Assembly: GCA_017453335.1 (NCBI GenBank)
Contig: JAFTKI010000096.1
Location: forward strand, 1-49,352
Origin: Clostridia bacterium
Lineage (GTDB): Bacteria; Bacillota_A; Clostridia; Oscillospirales; CAG-272
DNA length: 49,352 nucleotides
Direction: 5' to 3'
The notes beneath the pieces were generated by a model, which was given only the letters and a program-made list of their open reading frames with translations, was not told the origin of the DNA and ran no database searches. A program made the translations under genes and the position numbers. Below are positions 24,212 through 32,955 of the stretch, piece after piece (position 1 is the stretch's first letter; each line of letters opens with the position of its first letter).

Positions 24212-25222
24212 ATGAAAGCAGCATTGATTGGAAACGGATTTATCGGCAGCGAACACAGAAAAGCGTACGCCATGTTACGCGAGCTTGGCTCCGATGTTGA
24301 ATTGGTTGCGATTTGCGATATCCGCGCAGAGCGCCGTGAGAATGCGGTGAATAACGGTGCGCGTTGCTATGCAAGTGTTGATGAATTGCTGGCAAACGAG
24401 CGCGATCTTGACTATGTGGATATCTGCTTGCCCACCTATCTGCACGCCGAATATGCAAACAAGTGCATGAAGGCGGGACTCAACGTGCTGTGCGAAAAGC
24501 CGATGGCATTGACCGTGGCGGATGCGCAAAGCATGATCAACACTTCCAAGAAAACGGGAAAACGGCTGATGATCGCGCACTCTGCCAGATTCCTCAATCA
24601 GCATCAGGCGATCCGCAATTTTATCAAGGAGGGCTCCCTTGGCAAGCCCACCTCTGCATTTTTTATCGCGGCAGACGGTTTTCCACGCCACGGTTGGAAC
24701 AACTGGTTTTCCGATAACAGCCTGTCGGGAGGCTCCATGCTTGACCTGCAGGCGCATCACATCGACCTTGTGAACGGTTGGTTTGGCGTCCCCGCATCGA
24801 CCAGCACCGTGGCAAAGGAGCGCGGTGACTTCAAGGGATATTCCTCTGTTTCGGCAAATCTGCTCTATGAGGATGATCTTTTCGTCCATATCTGGACCGA
24901 CTGGAGCGTTTCCAAAAACCGCTTTAATAACCGCACGATCCGTGTCAATTTTGAAAACGGGTACATTTATTTGCTCAGCCGTGAGCCTGACGGCATTGTT
25001 TGCATGGACAATCAAGGCAATCAGAGTGTTGTGGAGCATTCCAAGATGTTCAAGGCGGGTATGCCTTCTTACTTCAACGAGATCGAATATTATACCAACT
25101 GCCTCAAGAGCGGTGAGCCCTTTGAGTTATGTCCTCCCGAGGAATCGATCCGCGTGGTTGCTGTTATGAGAGCCGAGGAGCAGTCGGCAAACGCACAGGG
25201 CGCACCTGTCGGAATCCTTTGA
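24212..25222 (+). CDS. Gfo/Idh/MocA family oxidoreductase
   Basis: This 336-aa enzyme has an N-terminal NAD(P)-binding Rossmann fold (ALIGNGFIGSEH, residues 4-15) and the family motif EKP at 95-97. A C-terminal alpha/beta domain carries LDLQAHHIDL near residue 175, where the catalytic Asp/His usually lie. Such enzymes oxidise or reduce sugars, inositols or glycosides, often at C3. It starts 15 bp after the PIG-L gene and ends 13 bp before the first epimerase gene. Joint action with the two TIM-barrel proteins recalls 3-keto-glycoside cleavage and inositol pathways. Confidence 0.93.
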   Translation: MKAALIGNGFIGSEHRKAYAMLRELGSDVELVAICDIRAERRENAVNNGARCYASVDELLANERDLDYVDICLPTYLHAEYANKCMKAGLNVLCEKPMALTVADAQSMINTSKKTGKRLMIAHSARFLNQHQAIRNFIKEGSLGKPTSAFFIAADGFPRHGWNNWFSDNSLSGGSMLDLQAHHIDLVNGWFGVPASTSTVAKERGDFKGYSSVSANLLYEDDLFVHIWTDWSVSKNRFNNRTIRVNFENGYIYLLSREPDGIVCMDNQGNQSVVEHSKMFKAGMPSYFNEIEYYTNCLKSGEPFELCPPEESIRVVAVMRAEEQSANAQGAPVGIL

Positions 25223-25235
25223 AAGGGCGGCTGCC

Positions 25236-26066
25236 ATGAGAGTTGGTTTATTTGTTGACATGACCGAAAACTATGCCGAGGCGATTCGCGCCGCCAAGCG
25301 CATGGGCTTTGATTGCGGTCAGCTTGCTATGTGGGACATGAGCTTTTATACCAAGGAAAATCTTGCGGGACTCAAACGCGTTCTGGAGGAAGAAGCCTTT
25401 GATGCCACAGGCTTTTGGTGCGGATGGTCGGAGCCTGTGATCTGGAAATATCCCGAAATGTATCATTCGCTGGGGTTAGTTGCCGATGAGTACCGCGAAC
25501 AGCGTTTGGATGACCTGCGCCGCGGAGCAAAATTTGCGTATGATCTGGGGATCAAAAATGTGATCACGCATACGGGATACCTGCCCGATGATCCTGCCCA
25601 TCCCGCACACGCTGCAATCGTTCATGCGTTGCGTGAGTTTTGCACCGAGCTGAAGTCGCGCGGTCAGACCTTTCTGTTTGAAACGGGAGAGGAGCTGCCT
25701 CTGACGCTGAGTATTCTGATCGGTGAGATTGGGCTTGATAACGTGGGAATCAACTTCGATCCTGCCAATTTTATCACCACGGGCAGAGGAAATCCGCAGG
25801 ATGCCATGGAGCTGCTCGTCAGCCGTGTGGTTGGAATGCACGCCAAGGACGGAATCCCCGCAAGGTTCGGCGAGGTCAAGGGACGGCAGGTATGCGTTGG
25901 AGAGGGAAGAGTGGATTTTCGGAATCTGCTTACCCAACTGAAAAACTTCGGCTACACGGGGGACATCTACATTGAGCATGAGATCCTCGATTGCACCACG
26001 CGTGAGCGCGACCTGCAGAAATCGAAGGTATATCTTCGGGAATTGATCGATGAAATATACGGCTGA
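25236..26066 (+). CDS. Sugar phosphate isomerase/epimerase (xylose isomerase-like TIM barrel)
   Basis: This 276-aa protein is of the AP endonuclease 2 / xylose isomerase-like barrel family. Four expected metal-site segments are present: LFETGEE (Glu), INFDPANF (Asp), GMHAKD (His) and IYIEHE (Glu). Members include IolE, IolI, KguE-like enzymes and 3-keto-glycoside-processing proteins, so the reaction is left open. The gene lies between the oxidoreductase and a second paralogous barrel gene, 22 bp before the latter. Confidence 0.92.
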   Translation: MRVGLFVDMTENYAEAIRAAKRMGFDCGQLAMWDMSFYTKENLAGLKRVLEEEAFDATGFWCGWSEPVIWKYPEMYHSLGLVADEYREQRLDDLRRGAKFAYDLGIKNVITHTGYLPDDPAHPAHAAIVHALREFCTELKSRGQTFLFETGEELPLTLSILIGEIGLDNVGINFDPANFITTGRGNPQDAMELLVSRVVGMHAKDGIPARFGEVKGRQVCVGEGRVDFRNLLTQLKNFGYTGDIYIEHEILDCTTRERDLQKSKVYLRELIDEIYG

Positions 26067-26088
26067 TCCCGATAGAAAGGCAAAAACT

Positions 26089-26979
26089 ATGAAAACTTGT
26101 ATCAGCACTTACAGCTTCGATCAATTGTTACGATCGGGAAATTTTTCGCACTACGATGCGATCGACAAGGTTTGTGAATACGGTATGGATGCGGTGGAAT
26201 TGCAGTTGGATGCCAAGCGACCGCCCGAGGGTGAGACCTTTGAGAGCTACGCGAAAAAGCTGACCGCTTATGCAAAAGAGAAGGTCTTGGCGGTTCCGAT
26301 TCTAACTGTAACGGCGAATTTTCACTGCGAGGATCCCGCCGCCGAGACGGCTCGTATCTGCGCTTGCGTGGATGTTGCCGCCGCTTGCGGAATTCCGATG
26401 ATGCGCCACGATGCGACCTACCGTTATATGGACAGTGATCGAATCAAAACGCCTCACGCCGTGATCGAGCGCATCGCACCCTATATCCGACAGGTTGCGG
26501 AGTATGCGGCAGAGCGCGGTGTTCGCACCTGCACCGAAAATCACGGACGTCTTTTGCAGGACAGCGACCGAGTGCAGGCGCTGATCGATGCGGTGAACCA
26601 TGAAAATTTCGGTTGGCTGTGCGATATCGGCAATTTCGGTGCGGTGGATGAGGATTGCTCCGCGGCGGTCTCGCGCTTGCTCCCAAGCCTTTGCTTCGTT
26701 CATGCCAAGGATTGCTTTATGCGTTCGGGCTCACTCTATCATCCCGGGCGCGGATTTGTGGCAACAAGAGGCGGAAACTTCCGCCGTGCTACCATTCTCG
26801 GTCACGGTGACGTTCCCGTGTATCAGATTCTGCGTGCGATTGCCGCATCCGGCTATGACGGATACGTGTCGATCGAGCATGAGGGCATTGAGGACAATCT
26901 TTTGGCACTTGAGATCGGCTCGGAAAATCTCAAACGGATGCTCTCCGATCTTGCGCGCGAGGCGCAGATCGGGAAATAA
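26089..26979 (+). CDS. Sugar phosphate isomerase/epimerase (second barrel)
   Basis: This 296-aa protein is a paralogue-type barrel of the same family. The metal-site segments are RTCTENHG (Glu), LCDIGNFG (Asp), FVHAKDCF (His) and VSIEHEG (Glu). The start at 26089 is favoured by GAAAGG upstream; an earlier in-frame start at 26050 would overlap the preceding gene and lacks an RBS. It is the last gene of the operon and is followed by a strong terminator. The 3' 387 bp of this gene, together with the terminator, occur again at 30142-30580 with about ten base changes. Confidence 0.92.
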   Translation: MKTCISTYSFDQLLRSGNFSHYDAIDKVCEYGMDAVELQLDAKRPPEGETFESYAKKLTAYAKEKVLAVPILTVTANFHCEDPAAETARICACVDVAAACGIPMMRHDATYRYMDSDRIKTPHAVIERIAPYIRQVAEYAAERGVRTCTENHGRLLQDSDRVQALIDAVNHENFGWLCDIGNFGAVDEDCSAAVSRLLPSLCFVHAKDCFMRSGSLYHPGRGFVATRGGNFRRATILGHGDVPVYQILRAIAASGYDGYVSIEHEGIEDNLLALEIGSENLKRMLSDLAREAQIGK

Positions 26980-26991
26980 TCAACCAATCAA

Positions 26992-27029
26992 AAAGAACGG
27001 TCTTACCATGAGCGGTAAGACCGTTCTTT
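26992..27029 (+). terminator. Terminator of PIG-L/Gfo/epimerase operon
   Basis: A 16-bp stem AAAGAACGGTCTTACC / GGTAAGACCGTTCTTT with an ATGAGC loop. Confidence 0.9.
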
Positions 27030-27124
27030 GTATTTACACTTACAAGTTCTTGCTATTATGGATTTCTGCTGTTATTTCAAGAAGCACTTTTCGTGGGGAT
27101 GTGTAAACGCAGATTGGAACAAAT

Positions 27125-27895
27125 TTATTCTTCCCAAAACGGATATTGTTGAATTTGTTTTCGCCATTTATAGGGGGACTTTCCTGTCTGTTTTAGAAAC
27201 AATCTGTAAAAATGAGAATAATTATTATATCCACATTTTGATGAAATACTCTCAATGGATTCGGATGTGGTTTCCAACAGATACATCGCACGTTTGATCT
27301 TGATGGCATTGATATATGAAATAGGGGATACACCGAATTCTTTTCGAAATATGAGTATGATGTAGTTTTTGCTATAGTGAAACACCTTGCAAAGCTCGGA
27401 TAAAGAAGATATATTTTTGATGTTTTTTTCTATGTATTGGGCAATATTTTGTGCTGCGGTATTTTTGGACGGTGTTTGTTGCAGTGATAAAAGAAGCTTC
27501 AAAAACAGATACTGCTGCTTAACGTATGGGTATTTTTCGTGGTAGGCTGTATCAATGCTTTTCATCAGATCTGCGAGCAGCTCATAGTTGAATTCCCCTC
27601 TGTAAGGCAAAGCATCCGGTGTGTCGGTCCATTCCGCAAGAAAGTGTACATACAGATATTTTGGTGCATCACTGGCAATTCGCCCTGCCTGGTAGCAGTT
27701 TTTTCTTTGAATATAGTATTCGCCTGCTCTCACTTCTTGCTCTGCATCGTCCTCTGAAAAACGCAAAACGCCGTCAAATACCAAAAGCAAAACGTTATCT
27801 TTGGAAAAACGGTCAACGTGGCATTCGTTTTTTGCAAAATAGCGAAGGGAAGCATAGGTAGATACTACCGCCGTTTTTAAATTGATTCCAAGCAT
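27125..27895 (-). CDS. AraC family transcriptional regulator
   Basis: This 256-aa protein has an N-terminal cupin-like sensor (LLLVFDGVLRFSEDDAEQEV, then AGEYYIQRKNCYQAG) and a C-terminal AraC DNA-binding domain (SLSELCKVFHYSKNYIILIF and ISSKCGYNNYSHFYRLFLKQ). GGGAGAG precedes the ATG. It is divergent from the GH127-type gene, 160 bp away, and probably activates it. Base composition here and in the GH127-type gene is visibly more AT-rich than in the neighbouring operon, which could reflect separate acquisition. Confidence 0.9.
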   Translation of the reverse strand: MLGINLKTAVVSTYASLRYFAKNECHVDRFSKDNVLLLVFDGVLRFSEDDAEQEVRAGEYYIQRKNCYQAGRIASDAPKYLYVHFLAEWTDTPDALPYRGEFNYELLADLMKSIDTAYHEKYPYVKQQYLFLKLLLSLQQTPSKNTAAQNIAQYIEKNIKNISSLSELCKVFHYSKNYIILIFRKEFGVSPISYINAIKIKRAMYLLETTSESIESISSKCGYNNYSHFYRLFLKQTGKSPYKWRKQIQQYPFWEE

Positions 27896-27927
27896 ATAAT
27901 ATCTCTCCCTAGAAACGTACTGTGCTT

Positions 27928-27956
27928 ATTTTATCATGATTGTGTGATTTTGTCAA
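27928..27956 (-). promoter_or_regulatory. Promoter of AraC gene
   Basis: On the minus strand TTGACA (27951-27956), a 17-base spacer and TAAAAT (27928-27933). No equally good promoter is visible for the facing GH127-type gene (a TTGACA at 27971 has no -10 at good spacing), consistent with activator dependence. Confidence 0.65.
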
Positions 27957-28055
27957 TGTAATTTGCAATATTGACAATTGAAAAAGGAGTTTTGGTTTGA
28001 TAAAATAAAGAAAATATTCGTGTATCAATCAGAATATGCGTTACAGGAGAATATT

Positions 28056-29867
28056 ATGGATAAATGGAGTTTTTATACTGCGAAAGAGTTGAAGCCCGAT
28101 GGCTGGATCAAGCGTCAGCTTGAAATTCAAGCGGCGGGGCTGAGCGGAAATCTGGATAAGATGTGGAAAGATGTCAAGGACAGTCGCTGGATCGGTGGCA
28201 GTGCAGAGGGCTGGGAACGAGTTCCGTATTGGTTAGACGGGTTTGTCCCGCTTGCATATCTTCTGAAAAACGAGGATATGATCGCAAGAGCAAAGCGTTA
28301 TATAGATGCGATCATTGCCGGTCAGAGGGAAGATGGTTGGCTATGCCCTTGTGATGAGGAAAAAATTTCCCAATATGACACGTGGGCGTTGCAGCTGATG
28401 TCAAAGGTTCTGGTTGTCTATTATGAATGCTCCGATGACGAACGCATTCCGAAGGTGCTTTATCGGGCGTTGAAAAATTATCATGAACTGCTTTGCACGG
28501 GAAAGATAGAGCTCTTCTGTTGGGCGAAATACCGTTGGTTTGAAACCTTTATTGCAATCAATTTCCTTCAAAAACGATACCGTGAGCCGTGGATCGCCGA
28601 TCTTGCAAGAATTTTGAAGGAGCAGGGAATTGATTACAGCGAATCGATTGATCGATGGAAGAGACCTCTGAATCAGGCACCTCTGGAAACACACATTGTG
28701 AATCTGACCATGATGCTCAAAAGCGAGGCGATTTCCTGCGATATTCTCGAACAGGAGTATACGAATATGGCGGAAAGGCTTTCCACGGTGCTTCGAGAAT
28801 ACAACGGAACTCCGGTAGGACTCTTTACAGGAGATGAAGCGCTGTCGGGGCTTAGTCCGATTCAGGGAACCGAGCTTTGCTCGGTGGCGGAGCAGATGTA
28901 CTCCTATGAATGGTTGTTTGCACATACGGGAGACAGCAAATGGGCAGAGCGTTTGGAAATGCTTGCATTTAATGCTTTGCCCGCCGCTATCAGCGATGAC
29001 ATGTGGACACATCAATACGATCAGATGAGTAATCAGATCGCGTGCCAAAGATTTAACGGGAAACCGATCTTTCGAACCAACCTTGGGGAAGCACATTTGT
29101 TCGGTCTTGAACCCAATTATGGTTGTTGTACGGCAAATTTCAATCAGGCTTGGCCGAAATTTGCGCTTTCCGCATTTCTTCACAGCGGCAATACCGTGAT
29201 CTCTGCAGTTCCGATCCCCTCCGTTTTGAAAACCGAAAAGCTTTCGGTCACGCTCAAAACCGAATATCCGTTTGAAAACAGATTTGAATATACAATAGAA
29301 GCAACCGAGAGAATTACTTTCAAGATCCGTATTCCCTCGTTCGCAGAGTGCGTAACTGTAAATGGGATTTGCGCACAAGAATGCAAGGAACTGACATTTG
29401 AGATTGAGGCGGGACAGAAAATGCAACTTGAGGTATCTTATTTGACACGTCCTCAAATGTTTGACCGCCCGTATAATCTTAAAAGCGTTCGATGCGGCTC
29501 GTTAGTTTTTTCTGTACCGATTTCGTATGAGAAAAAAATGTATGAATACGAAAAAAATCACGTGGAGAGAAAATTTCCGTATTGTGATTACGAATATATC
29601 CCTACATCAGACTGGAATTATGCCTATTCATCGTTCGATCTTGAACGGATAAAGAATGAAATTTCGGAAATTCCTTTTTCGTCTGAAAAACCGCCTGTGA
29701 CCGTCAAAGCAAAGGTGAAAAAAATTGCTTGGGGGTTTGAAGACGGTTATGAAACCGTATGTGCTAAGATTCCCGAATCTCGTGTTCCATTGGGGAATGA
29801 GGAGGAGATTGAGCTGTATCCGTACGGCTGCGCCAAGCTTCGAATGACAGAGATCCCGTTGATTTGA
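28056..29867 (+). CDS. GH127-type beta-L-arabinofuranosidase
   Basis: This 603-aa intracellular protein belongs to the DUF1680 / GH127 type of (alpha/alpha)6-barrel enzymes, which release L-arabinofuranose from plant glycans. The zinc-cysteine active site known from Bifidobacterium HypBA1 (Glu-x-Cys and a Cys-Cys pair) is matched by TELCS with Glu273 and Cys275, and by GCCTAN with Cys357 and Cys358. A C-terminal beta domain follows. The start at 28056 is chosen because AGGAGA lies six bases before the ATG; an in-frame TTG at 27978 would lie inside the likely promoter. It has no signal peptide, so it acts on imported oligosaccharides. Confidence 0.9.
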   Translation: MDKWSFYTAKELKPDGWIKRQLEIQAAGLSGNLDKMWKDVKDSRWIGGSAEGWERVPYWLDGFVPLAYLLKNEDMIARAKRYIDAIIAGQREDGWLCPCDEEKISQYDTWALQLMSKVLVVYYECSDDERIPKVLYRALKNYHELLCTGKIELFCWAKYRWFETFIAINFLQKRYREPWIADLARILKEQGIDYSESIDRWKRPLNQAPLETHIVNLTMMLKSEAISCDILEQEYTNMAERLSTVLREYNGTPVGLFTGDEALSGLSPIQGTELCSVAEQMYSYEWLFAHTGDSKWAERLEMLAFNALPAAISDDMWTHQYDQMSNQIACQRFNGKPIFRTNLGEAHLFGLEPNYGCCTANFNQAWPKFALSAFLHSGNTVISAVPIPSVLKTEKLSVTLKTEYPFENRFEYTIEATERITFKIRIPSFAECVTVNGICAQECKELTFEIEAGQKMQLEVSYLTRPQMFDRPYNLKSVRCGSLVFSVPISYEKKMYEYEKNHVERKFPYCDYEYIPTSDWNYAYSSFDLERIKNEISEIPFSSEKPPVTVKAKVKKIAWGFEDGYETVCAKIPESRVPLGNEEEIELYPYGCAKLRMTEIPLI

Positions 29868-30099
29868 CCACCTGACCGATACTTTGTATTTTGCCTTGAA
29901 TAACAACTTGAGCTTGGCGAGAACATATTGAGTTGGGTGTAGTGAAGTATATTGACACAATAAAATCGCTTCTGTGTTCACAGAAACAGAGATTGTTCAT
30001 TCAAAAATGGGTCTGAATCAATTTGATTTTTGTATAGGGTGATGCAAAATCGGAAATCACCCTTGGTTTTAACCCGTCTGCTACTTTATTATCTTTTTA
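29868..30099. other. Intergenic stretch after the GH127-type gene
   Basis: I see no gene here. Translations in all frames are broken and no family is recognisable. The only structure is a short hairpin at 30038-30062. Confidence 0.6.
30038..30062 (+). terminator. Weak hairpin, possible terminator
   Basis: GGGTGAT / ATCACCC arms with an 11-base loop, followed by TTGGTTTT. It is the only terminator-like structure after the GH127-type gene. Confidence 0.4.
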
Positions 30100-30141
30100 T
30101 TGTTTCAAAAATGCTACTTGATTTGCCTTCAAAACAAATTT
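30100..30141 (-). pseudogene. Fragment of the GH39 gene 3' end
   Basis: About 42 bp match the last codons and stop of the GH39 gene (31519-31562) with two mismatches, in the same orientation. The match breaks off exactly where the truncated epimerase copy begins. It is a remnant of a duplicated or deleted segment. Confidence 0.75.
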
Positions 30142-30530
30142 TGGTGAACCATGAAAATTTCAGTTGGCTGTGCGATATCGGCAATTTCGGTGCGGTGGAT
30201 GAGGATTGCTCCGCGGCGGTCTCGCGCTTGCTCCCAAGCCTTTGCTTCGTTCATGCCAAGGATTGCTTTGTGCGTTCGGGCTCACTCTATCATCCCGGGC
30301 GCGGATTTGTGGCAACAAAAGGCAGAAACTTCCGCCGTGCTACCATTCTCGGTCACGGTGACGTTCCCGTGTATCAGATTCTGCGTGCGATCGCCGCATC
30401 CGGCTATGACGGATACGTGTCGATCGAGCATGAGGGCATTGAGGACAATCTTTTGGCACTTGAGATCGGCTCGGAAAATCTCAAACGGATGCTCTCCGAC
30501 CTTGACCGCGAGGCACAGATCGGAAAATAA
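30142..30530 (+). pseudogene. Truncated copy of the second epimerase gene
   Basis: This segment matches 26593-26979, the 3' 40 percent of the epimerase gene at 26089, with about ten base differences. The frame is open and still encodes the LCDIGNFG, VHAKDCF and IEHEG motifs, but the first half of the barrel with the first metal ligand is missing. An open frame continues upstream into unrelated sequence (from 30030) without a convincing RBS. It is best read as a 5'-truncated duplicate. Confidence 0.85.
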
Positions 30531-30541
30531 TCAATGAACAG

Positions 30542-30580
30542 AAAGAACGGTTTTACCATGTGAGGTAGAACCGTTCTTTT
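30542..30580 (+). terminator. Duplicated copy of the epimerase operon terminator
   Basis: AAAGAACGGTTTTACC / GGTAGAACCGTTCTTT, the counterpart of 26992-27029. Paired changes are only partly compensatory, so the stem is slightly weaker. Confidence 0.8.
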
Positions 30581-30640
30581 GTATACTGCTGGGATTTTTT
30601 TGCAAAAATATCACTTTGAATTTTGCAAGGAGAGAAAAGA

Positions 30641-30765
30641 AGCCTTCTCCTTGAGGAGAAGGTGCCGAGGCACGAGGCGGATGAGGTGTCGAAACAAACG
30701 CCGTCTATCGACGGCTACACCTCTTCAGTCGCCTGTGGCGCCAGCTTCCCCTCAAGGGGAAGCCT
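30641..30765. repeat. Inverted-repeat element (copy B)
   Basis: A 49-bp arm nearly identical to the right arm of copy A (AGCCTTCTCCTTGAGGAGAA... to GGATGAGGTGT) is followed by a CCGTC-TAT-CGACGG-type hairpin. Then comes a second arm of a related subfamily (CTACACCTCTTCAG to CTCAAGGGGAAGCCT). The whole can fold as one long imperfect hairpin. There is no gene between the duplicated terminator and 30878; apart from this element the stretch shows nothing else. Confidence 0.8.
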
Positions 30766-30877
30766 TTCCAAACTCGTTGCGTTCGTGGTGATGGTGCTGT
30801 CTTGCAAGTGTTTGATCATTTGACCGACCTTATAGGACTGGTGTGTAAAATATTTCTTCGGGAGGTGAGGGAGTCAA

Positions 30878-31504
30878 TTACATCAAAGACTTGTCTAATG
30901 TGAAGATCTTGCATGGGTAGATGTAGGAAATTTCATGTTCACCCTGCAAGGTAACGAAGTAAAATTCGTTGCCCGCCACGGACATATTGAGCAGTCCCTC
31001 CGAACTCAGATAAAACTCGCGGCTCCAAGTGTAGTGCTTGTAGAAGCTGTAGCTGTTGGTGTTTCCGGGTAATCTCCAGGAGTCGCCTCCCACAAAGTGA
31101 AACATCTGAATCTCCTTGGTCGAGTGTGCATGGACGCCACCGAACATTCTTATTTGATGGACAAACGGCTCATAAACGGTCTCGGTGGCGATGTGGCTCA
31201 GCTTCTGTACCGAAATGGAGTAATCCGAGCGATCAATCGCCTCCATGATCCGCTTTTTTTGATATCGATAGGTCTTAAGATCCTCAAAAAAACGGTAATA
31301 GTGGTACAGGGCAATCAAAAACGCCAATGCGGAGATCAAAAGTACGATCCAATTAAAACCGGTGAGAAAAACAGCAAAGATCACAATGATAGTGATCGGA
31401 ATCGCAACCACCATCCGCGCATCTGCTTTGTTGGAAATCTGCTTTTCCGCAATCTTCTTAAGATCATGCTTGATTCCTTCATGAGTGAGTGTTTCCTTAG
31501 CCAT
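30878..31504 (-). CDS. Hypothetical two-helix membrane protein
   Basis: I do not recognise this 208-aa protein. A charged N-terminus of 30 residues is followed by two close membrane helices (about 31-73), then a polar domain of about 135 residues with Tyr, His and Phe-rich beta-like sequence (HFVGGDSWRLPGNTNSYSFY). The topology suggests the large domain is cytoplasmic. It starts 12 bp after the GH39 gene, and its RBS (AAGGAGGAG) directly follows the GH39 stop codon, so the two are co-transcribed. No link to sugar metabolism is visible in the sequence itself. Confidence 0.75.
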   Translation of the reverse strand: MAKETLTHEGIKHDLKKIAEKQISNKADARMVVAIPITIIVIFAVFLTGFNWIVLLISALAFLIALYHYYRFFEDLKTYRYQKKRIMEAIDRSDYSISVQKLSHIATETVYEPFVHQIRMFGGVHAHSTKEIQMFHFVGGDSWRLPGNTNSYSFYKHYTWSREFYLSSEGLLNMSVAGNEFYFVTLQGEHEISYIYPCKIFTLDKSLM

Positions 31505-31516
31505 TTTTTCTCCTCC

Positions 31517-32869
31517 TTATTGCTTCAAAAATGCTACTTGATTTGCCTTTAAAACAAATTTTGCGGGATCGTATTCCACGGGTTCCAGAAGATGCTCGCG
31601 GTCGATCAGCGAGACTGTCCATTCACCGTCAACATTCAAACAGATTTCCTTATCCTCTTTTGCGGTATTGACGATCATGATAGCCTTTTCGGTGCCGTTG
31701 GTAGCGGCAAGCGTGTAAACTTCCTTGTCGGCACAGCTCGATTCCGCCTGCGTACCGAGCGCGTAAAGCTCACCGAACGCCGCAAAGGAATAATAAGTGC
31801 AAACAGGCTTGTAGGTAAGAGGCGCAAAAAGACCTCCGTAGCTGGATGCTTGCAGACGCGAGTCATAATAGCACAGCATATCGGTGTGTGCTTTTGTTTG
31901 CATTGCACACATCATGGCGGCAACCGATGCGGAGGCAAAGGAAGAACCGTGGTTTTCATTGCCAAACGCATTGTTCCATTCGTTTAGGTGGGTTTCCAAG
32001 TCCCCGTAGCCGTATTCGGTCAGGGTTCTGTGCAAAAACTGCTCCATTGCCATTGTTTTATCTATGTCAAAATAGGAATGCCAAGAGAAGAAATCGAGGG
32101 GGGAGTTGTGTTCCTTGATATAGGCAAGAAAATCAAATAGATAATCGGTACGGAAGAAATATCTGGGAGCTTTTACCGCATCGTACGGGCGACGCGGAAC
32201 ATCCATTTTATAGCGTTCCGGATCAAAGAAAATTCCGCCAAAGCCGCAGGAGCCGTAGCCGCCAACCTTGATGGTATCGCCAAAGCAAGCCTTGAGGTGC
32301 TTTGCGGTTACGTCGTAGAGTTCAAAAAACTGCTCGGGGGTTCCCGTCCACATCTGGTTGGTTTCTGGTGTCGGGCCGTTTTCGGGCTCGTTCCAGATCT
32401 CCCAATACTCAATGCCGTAGCGGTAGCCGTCAGCCCACCCCTCGTTGTAGTGACGGATCACATGCTCACAAATACGCGCCCACTTGGCAAAATCCTTGGG
32501 CGGATGGATGCGGTATGCCTTGATGTGCATCTGGTTTTCGATGGTTACGCCGAGGCGGAAGATCGGTTTCAGATCATATTCAGCCATGGCTTCCAGCAAA
32601 ACGTCGGTAAATGCAAAATCGTAGGACTCGGGATCGTTTTCGTCGGCATCAAAATCGCGGAAAATGTTTGGGATATCCACAAATCGGTTACCGCCGTAAA
32701 GACCGTCCACGTCGTGAAGACGCGAATAGGGAACATGCGCGTTTTGCAGATGCTTCATGTGAGAAAAATCAAAGGACAAAAATCCGCCTGCGAAGGGAGG
32801 CTGTCCCATAGCGTGCATGGGCTTGATCTTTTGAACAGAATGATCGAAGTTTACTTGAATTTGTGTCAT
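31517..32869 (-). CDS. GH39 family glycoside hydrolase (beta-xylosidase-like)
   Basis: This 450-aa enzyme is a clan A TIM barrel. The acid/base is Glu161 in WEIWNEPEN and the likely nucleophile is Glu297 in LETHLNEWNN, both typical of GH39. Known members are beta-xylosidases and alpha-L-iduronidases, with some acting on arabinose-, glucose- or galactose-containing plant or surface glycans; the specificity here is open. There is no signal peptide, so it should act inside the cell. A small C-terminal beta domain ends the protein. A consensus promoter lies upstream. Its last codons are found again in the scar at 30100-30141. Confidence 0.92.
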   Translation of the reverse strand: MTQIQVNFDHSVQKIKPMHAMGQPPFAGGFLSFDFSHMKHLQNAHVPYSRLHDVDGLYGGNRFVDIPNIFRDFDADENDPESYDFAFTDVLLEAMAEYDLKPIFRLGVTIENQMHIKAYRIHPPKDFAKWARICEHVIRHYNEGWADGYRYGIEYWEIWNEPENGPTPETNQMWTGTPEQFFELYDVTAKHLKACFGDTIKVGGYGSCGFGGIFFDPERYKMDVPRRPYDAVKAPRYFFRTDYLFDFLAYIKEHNSPLDFFSWHSYFDIDKTMAMEQFLHRTLTEYGYGDLETHLNEWNNAFGNENHGSSFASASVAAMMCAMQTKAHTDMLCYYDSRLQASSYGGLFAPLTYKPVCTYYSFAAFGELYALGTQAESSCADKEVYTLAATNGTEKAIMIVNTAKEDKEICLNVDGEWTVSLIDREHLLEPVEYDPAKFVLKANQVAFLKQ

Positions 32870-32898
32870 GGCAGTAGCTCCTTTTATTTTGTGATTTC

Positions 32899-32927
32899 AT
32901 TATAGCATAGTACCCGTCCGATTTCAA
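32899..32927 (-). promoter_or_regulatory. Promoter of GH39 gene
   Basis: On the minus strand TTGAAA (32922-32927), a 17-base spacer and TATAAT (32899-32904). The sequence TATGCTAT-A-(A/C)T around the -10 recurs in the GH78-like promoter. Confidence 0.75.
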
Positions 32928-32955
32928 CAAGTAAAGCTACGAAACTTTTTCGTTT

